DNA from: an uncultured beta proteobacterium
GTDB taxonomy: Bacteria > Pseudomonadota > Gammaproteobacteria > Burkholderiales > Burkholderiaceae_C
Direction: 5' to 3'
Assembly: GCA_903927295.1 (NCBI GenBank)
Contig: CAIYMN010000085.1
Coordinates: 1-38,630 of the forward strand
Length of the DNA stretch: 38,630 nucleotides
Below, piece by piece: positions 34,691 through 38,630 of this stretch. The translations under genes and the position numbers were made by a program. Within the stretch, counting starts at the first letter, position 1. Each line of letters begins with the position of its first letter. The notes under the pieces are model-generated. The model ran no database searches and was not told the origin of the DNA. It was given only the letters and a program-made list of their open reading frames with translations.

Positions 34691-36283
34691 ATGAAACGTC
34701 GAGATCTACTTCAAATGGCTATTACGAGCGCTCTTCTTGCCGCCAACACCAGTGATGCCACGGCGTCACCGGCAAAGTCGTTGGAAGTGGCAGAAGCATC
34801 CATCGCTGATTTGCAAGGCGCGATGCTAAGAGGAACCCTCACTTCGCTGCAACTGGTCAATGCCTATCTGGCGCGCATCAAGGCCATCGACAAGTCGGGG
34901 CCCAAGATCAATTCCATTATCGAATTGAATCCCGATGCCAAGGCGATTGCGACGGATCTGGACCGGGAGCGCAAGGCGAAGGGACCGCGCGGACCCCTGC
35001 ACGGTATTCCCGTGCTTGTCAAGGACAACATCGCCACGGCCGACCGCATGCAGACTACCGCCGGCTCCCTGGCGCTGCTCGGAGCGATAGCTGCAGAAGA
35101 TGCGTTCATTGTGAAGAAATTGCGCGATGCCGGCGCAATCATCCTCGGCAAGACCAATTTGTCCGAATGGGCCAATATTCGCTCCACCCGCGCCACCAGC
35201 GGCTGGAGCGCACGTGGCGGTTTGACCAAGAGTCCTTATGCGCTGGACCGCAATACCAGCGGATCAAGTTCGGGCTCCGCCTCCAGCATTGCAGCCAGTC
35301 TTGCCGCCATTGCCGTTGGCACCGAAACCGATGGCTCCATTACTTCACCGGCGTCACTTGCAAGTCTGGTGGGCATCAAACCCACCTTGGGCCTCGTCAG
35401 CCGGGCCGGCATCATCCCGATTGCGCCTTCGCAAGACACAGCTGGCCCCATGACCCGCACGGTGGCCGAGGCGGCCGTGCTGCTCACGGCATTGGCCGGC
35501 ACGGATGTGCAAGACCCGGCCACCCGAGAAGCCGACCAACATCGGCAGGATTACAGCCGCTTCCTCGATCTCAATGGCCTCAGAGGCAAACGCATTGGCG
35601 TCGTACGCAGTCAGTTCAGCGGGCAAAGCGATCTGGTGGCCAAGGTCGTGGAAGCCGAGCTGGCGGTGCTGAAAGCGCAGGGGGCCGTGCTGGTAGAGCT
35701 GGCCGAAATCCCCAATACAGCCAAATACGCAGATTCGGAACTGACGGTGCTGTTGTTTGAGTTGAAGGCAAGTCTGCCGACGTATCTCGCCACCTATGCA
35801 CCCGCCTCGCCCATCAAATCGCTGGCGGACGTGATCGCCTACAACGAGAAGAACAGCGCCAAAGAACTGCAACACTTTGGGCAGGAGCTTTTTATCAATG
35901 CCCAGGCAAAAGGCGACCTCGACAGCGCGGAGTACAAGGACGCGCTGGCCAACAACCAGAAGTTCTCTCGGGAGCAAGGCATCGACAAGGTGATGTCGGA
36001 GAATCAGCTCGACGCCCTGGTTGCGCCAACAGGCGAGTTGGCCTGGCTGACCGATTTCATCCACGGCGATTCGTCAGGCAACAGCTTTACCACACCCGCT
36101 GCAGTTGCCGGCTATCCGCATATCACCGTGCCGGCAGGATTTGCCAAAGGCCTTCCGTGTGGCATGTCCTTTGTCGGCAAGGCGTGGAGTGAGCCGACCC
36201 TGATTGCCATGGCCTATGCCTACGAGCAAGCCTCCAGAAGGCGCCGGCCTCCCAGTTATGTTCGCACCGTCAATCGGCTTTGA
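34691..36283 (+). CDS. Exported amidase-signature hydrolase
   Basis: A 530-residue amidase-signature enzyme. A Tat-like signal (MKRRDLLQMAITSALLAANT) with twin arginines suggests export. The Ser-cisSer-Lys triad is visible: Lys111 in LVKDNI, the cis-Ser in SGSSSGSAS (about 190-198), and the nucleophile Ser216 in GTETDGSITSPAS. The final third holds the usual family fold ending GLPCGMSFVGKAWSEPTLI. Length suits the GatA-like aryl/aliphatic amidase branch rather than tRNA amidotransferase, and no gatB/gatC is present. The stop overlaps the TTG start of the MFS gene (TTGA). Confidence 0.92.
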   Translation: MKRRDLLQMAITSALLAANTSDATASPAKSLEVAEASIADLQGAMLRGTLTSLQLVNAYLARIKAIDKSGPKINSIIELNPDAKAIATDLDRERKAKGPRGPLHGIPVLVKDNIATADRMQTTAGSLALLGAIAAEDAFIVKKLRDAGAIILGKTNLSEWANIRSTRATSGWSARGGLTKSPYALDRNTSGSSSGSASSIAASLAAIAVGTETDGSITSPASLASLVGIKPTLGLVSRAGIIPIAPSQDTAGPMTRTVAEAAVLLTALAGTDVQDPATREADQHRQDYSRFLDLNGLRGKRIGVVRSQFSGQSDLVAKVVEAELAVLKAQGAVLVELAEIPNTAKYADSELTVLLFELKASLPTYLATYAPASPIKSLADVIAYNEKNSAKELQHFGQELFINAQAKGDLDSAEYKDALANNQKFSREQGIDKVMSENQLDALVAPTGELAWLTDFIHGDSSGNSFTTPAAVAGYPHITVPAGFAKGLPCGMSFVGKAWSEPTLIAMAYAYEQASRRRRPPSYVRTVNRL

Positions 36284-37488
36284 TCCACAGATTACTTCCT
36301 GAGGGTGCCAACCGCAGCGTCATCCCGATCTTTGCCGCGCGGGCCTGTCGCGGTTTTGCCGACGGTTTTGTCGCCGTTCTGCTGCCGGTCTATCTGCTTG
36401 CGCTGGGGCTTGGAGGGCTGGAAGTAGGAGCCATCGCCACGGCCACCCTGCTCGGGTCCGCGCTGGCGACGCTCGCCATTGGAGCTTGGGGGCATCGTTG
36501 GACCACAAGGGGACTCCTGCTCGGCGCGGCGATTGTCATGGCTGCGACGGGTCTGGGTTTTTCGCTTGTTTCGTCCTTTTGGCTCTTGCTGCTGCTTGCA
36601 TTCGTCGGGACGCTCAATCCGAGTTCAGGGGATGTCAGCGTGTTCCTGCCCCTGGAACATGCCAGATTGGCGGCAGCATCTGATGTGACGACCAGGACCG
36701 AGCTGTTTGCCCGGTACGCGCTGACCGGTGCCCTGTGCGCAGCGCTCGGGGCGCTGGCCTCCGGCTTGCCGGACCACGTCGTCACGCTGACAGGGCTGGC
36801 GCGACTGGATGCGCTGCGTGCCATGTTCATCCTTTACGGACTGACTGGCGTCAGCGTATGGATGCTGTATCGAAAGCTGCCCGAAAACGAGGCGTCCAGC
36901 AACACCAAACCTGCACCATTGGGGCCATCGAAGGCGGTGGTTGTCAAGCTCGCGGCACTGTTCGCGGTGGACTCCTTCGCGGGTGGTTTGGTAGTTAATT
37001 CGCTGTTGGCGCTGTGGTTGTTCGAGCGATTTGGTTTGTCACTTTGGGCCGCCGGTGTGTTCTTTTTCGTCTCCGGGCTGCTGGGCGCTGCATCACAGCT
37101 TGCCGCTCCGCTGTTGGCCAAGCGCATCGGACTGGTCAATACGATGGTGTTTACGCATATTCCGGCGAGCCTGTGCCTGATCGCGGCCGCGTTTTCGACC
37201 GACGTCCGGTGGGTGCTCGGTCTTCTGCTGGTTCGCGCTTTGATTTCATCGATGGATGTGCCAGCCCGAAGCGCGTTTGTCATGTCGGTGGTACAGCCCC
37301 ATGAGCGCGCAGCTGCGGCAAGTTTTACGGCCGTGCCACGAAGCCTGGCGTCGGCCGCGAGCCCCTTGCTGGCAGGGTGGCTCTTTCAGTCTGGCTGGGC
37401 AGCGGCGCCGCTGGTGGCATGTGGCGTGCTCAAGATCGCCTACGACCTGGCTTTGTGGGTTGCGTTCAGGAGGGCTGAGGTTTCGTAA
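36280..37488 (+). CDS. MFS transporter
   Basis: A 402-residue major-facilitator protein with about twelve hydrophobic segments. The first half has the ARACRGFADGFVAVLLPVYLLALGLGGLEVG opening, interrupted by turns, and a central cytoplasmic loop (about 200-220, RKLPENEASSNTKPAPLGPS); the second half ends ARSAFVMSVVQPHERAAAAS. Substrate unknown. The only usable start is TTG at 36280, overlapping the amidase stop, so the two are coupled and may act on the same compounds. Its 3' end overlaps the convergent acyl-CoA synthetase by 23 bp. Confidence 0.88.
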   Translation: MIHRLLPEGANRSVIPIFAARACRGFADGFVAVLLPVYLLALGLGGLEVGAIATATLLGSALATLAIGAWGHRWTTRGLLLGAAIVMAATGLGFSLVSSFWLLLLLAFVGTLNPSSGDVSVFLPLEHARLAAASDVTTRTELFARYALTGALCAALGALASGLPDHVVTLTGLARLDALRAMFILYGLTGVSVWMLYRKLPENEASSNTKPAPLGPSKAVVVKLAALFAVDSFAGGLVVNSLLALWLFERFGLSLWAAGVFFFVSGLLGAASQLAAPLLAKRIGLVNTMVFTHIPASLCLIAAAFSTDVRWVLGLLLVRALISSMDVPARSAFVMSVVQPHERAAAASFTAVPRSLASAASPLLAGWLFQSGWAAAPLVACGVLKIAYDLALWVAFRRAEVS

Positions 37489-38630
37489 ATGCCGCCAACT
37501 GTCGCAGCTCGGGCTTGTAGATCTTGCCCACCAGGGTCATCGGCATGGTTTGCAGCACGGTCACAGACTTGGGGCGGGCTGGCGGTTCGTCGACCCGGTC
37601 ACGCACGAATTCGAGCAGTTCCGCTTCCGAGGCCGTGGCGCCAGGGATCAGCGTGACAAAGACCACGGGCAATTCACCTGCATAGGCATCAGGCGCACCC
37701 ACGGCAGCGCAATGTTGCACAGCGGGGTGGGCCGACATGGCGTCTTCAATAACTTTTGGGTCGATGTTGTGGCCACCCCGAATGATCAGATCCTTGGAGC
37801 GCCCGCTTAAGTGGAGGCGACCTTGATCATCGAGCCAACCCAGGTCGCCGGTGGCCAGCCAGCCATTCGCTGTGAATGCGTGGGCATTGTCCTTCGCGTC
37901 AACAAAACCCGAAAACAGATTCGGGGACTTGAAGGTCACCATACCCTGCTCACCGCGCGGCATCTCGCGCTCGCTCGGGTTGCCCTGTTCATCCAAGGCC
38001 ACGATGCACAGCTGCGTATGAGGTAGCCTGAAACCGACGCAGCCCGCCGGGGCATTGACGCCAGGCGGCGTGATGGTGGAGATACCGGCCATCTCCGTCA
38101 TGCCCAAGCTCTCATGCACATGCAAGCCAAACAAAGTCTCAAAGCGCGCTGCCATCTCCGGCGAAATTGGCGCTGCGCCCGTGCGGCAATAACGCAAGGA
38201 CGAGATGTCCGCCGCTGCCACGGGGATATCGACCAGAGTTGCCAATACCGTGGGCACCGCGGAGACCACCGTCGCCCGATGCCACTCGACCAAGCGCCAG
38301 TAATTGCGCAGCACCTCCCGGTTGCGAAACAGGGCGGTCGTTGGAATCACTACTTCGGAGCCGGCTGCAAAGGATGTCAGCGAGCCTGGCAGCACGCCGG
38401 CCACGTGGAACAGCGGATAGCCGTTGATCACGACATCGGAGGCCAGCGTGCCCTGCAGCTGCACGCAGACCCACGCCGTGAAGACCTGAGCGGCATGACT
38501 GTGGCGAGCCAGCTTGGGTGCGCCCGTGGTGCCCCCAGTATGGAAGTAGGCGGCGATGTCGCCGGCTGAAATGCGGCGTTCACTGACCAGGCGATCATCG
38601 ACCTCGTGGCGGCGCAACTCGCCAAAGTCC
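37466..38630 (-). CDS. Acyl-CoA synthetase, AMP-forming (5' end outside window)
   Basis: At least 388 codons of an adenylate-forming ligase; the frame stays open to the window edge, so the N-terminal part is missing. The P-loop is YFHTGGTTGAPKLARHSH, then HESLGMTEMAGIST (motif TE), and NGWLATGDLGWLDDQGRLHLSGRSKDLIIRGGHNIDP with the hinge Asp/Arg; TLVGKIYKPEL holds the catalytic Lys. It resembles the FadD/CaiC group using fatty or aromatic acids. It overlaps the MFS stop tail to tail. Confidence 0.92.
   Translation of the reverse strand, partial: DFGELRRHEVDDRLVSERRISAGDIAAYFHTGGTTGAPKLARHSHAAQVFTAWVCVQLQGTLASDVVINGYPLFHVAGVLPGSLTSFAAGSEVVIPTTALFRNREVLRNYWRLVEWHRATVVSAVPTVLATLVDIPVAAADISSLRYCRTGAAPISPEMAARFETLFGLHVHESLGMTEMAGISTITPPGVNAPAGCVGFRLPHTQLCIVALDEQGNPSEREMPRGEQGMVTFKSPNLFSGFVDAKDNAHAFTANGWLATGDLGWLDDQGRLHLSGRSKDLIIRGGHNIDPKVIEDAMSAHPAVQHCAAVGAPDAYAGELPVVFVTLIPGATASEAELLEFVRDRVDEPPARPKSVTVLQTMPMTLVGKIYKPELRQLAAFTKPQPS

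Overview
The window looks like the replication-origin neighbourhood of a betaproteobacterial chromosome, most like Burkholderiales/Comamonadaceae (a Rhodoferax- or Polaromonas-type genome). This rests on gene order (yidC-yidD-rnpA-rpmH diverging from dnaA-dnaN-gyrB, then mnmG-rsmG-lysE-parA-hydrolase-parB) and on the character of the proteins (868-residue-class GyrB, DUF2189/DUF2788 membrane proteins, acetoacetate-CoA ligase). No rRNA, tRNA, CRISPR array, insertion sequence or phage gene was seen.

Layout. 1-2235: minus-strand rpmH, rnpA, yidD, yidC, coupled by ATGA overlaps; yidC runs off the left edge. 2236-2486: short probable oriC with two DnaA boxes, one of them inside the likely dnaA promoter. 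2487-7782: dnaA, dnaN, gyrB. 7779-10487: CBS-domain protein, NnrU-like protein, DUF2788/DUF2189 membrane pair and a glutaredoxin-like protein with no cysteine. 10525-15117: a copper and envelope-stress block (Spy-like chaperone, DUF2892 protein, Crp/Fnr regulator, cueR, copZ, divergent copA) with two face-to-face CueR-type promoters. 15118-15330: a very AT-rich gap with a perfect DnaA box and a TAG-repeat tract. 15331-17604: glutathione S-transferase and GMC oxidoreductase. 18263-23972: mnmG-rsmG-lysE-parA-hydrolase-parB, with two parS sites inside mnmG and rsmG. 24086-29576: a degenerate HD-GYP protein, D-lactate/glycolate-type FAD enzyme, cobalamin adenosyltransferase, hotdog thioesterase and acetoacetate-CoA ligase carrying an in-frame GC-rich insert. 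29848-31993: NCS1 transporter and RutR-like TetR regulator. 32121-34626: feoA-feoB and a Cys-rich small membrane protein behind a probable Fur-controlled promoter. 34691-38630: Tat-exported amidase, MFS transporter and a truncated acyl-CoA synthetase.

How it works together. The core is the machinery for chromosome initiation (DnaA, beta clamp, gyrase) and segregation (ParA, ParB, parS), linked to tRNA/rRNA modification (MnmG, RsmG) and membrane insertion (YidC, YidD). Metabolic and metal-homeostasis modules lie between these. The strongest leads are the copZ-cueR-crp/fnr coupled operon, the apparently leaderless copA transcript, the cysteine-free glutaredoxin fold, the HD-to-HN HD-GYP protein next to parB, the AT-rich DnaA-box region away from the main origin, and the palindromic in-frame insert in the acetoacetate-CoA ligase gene. 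I saw no single large unknown multigene system.
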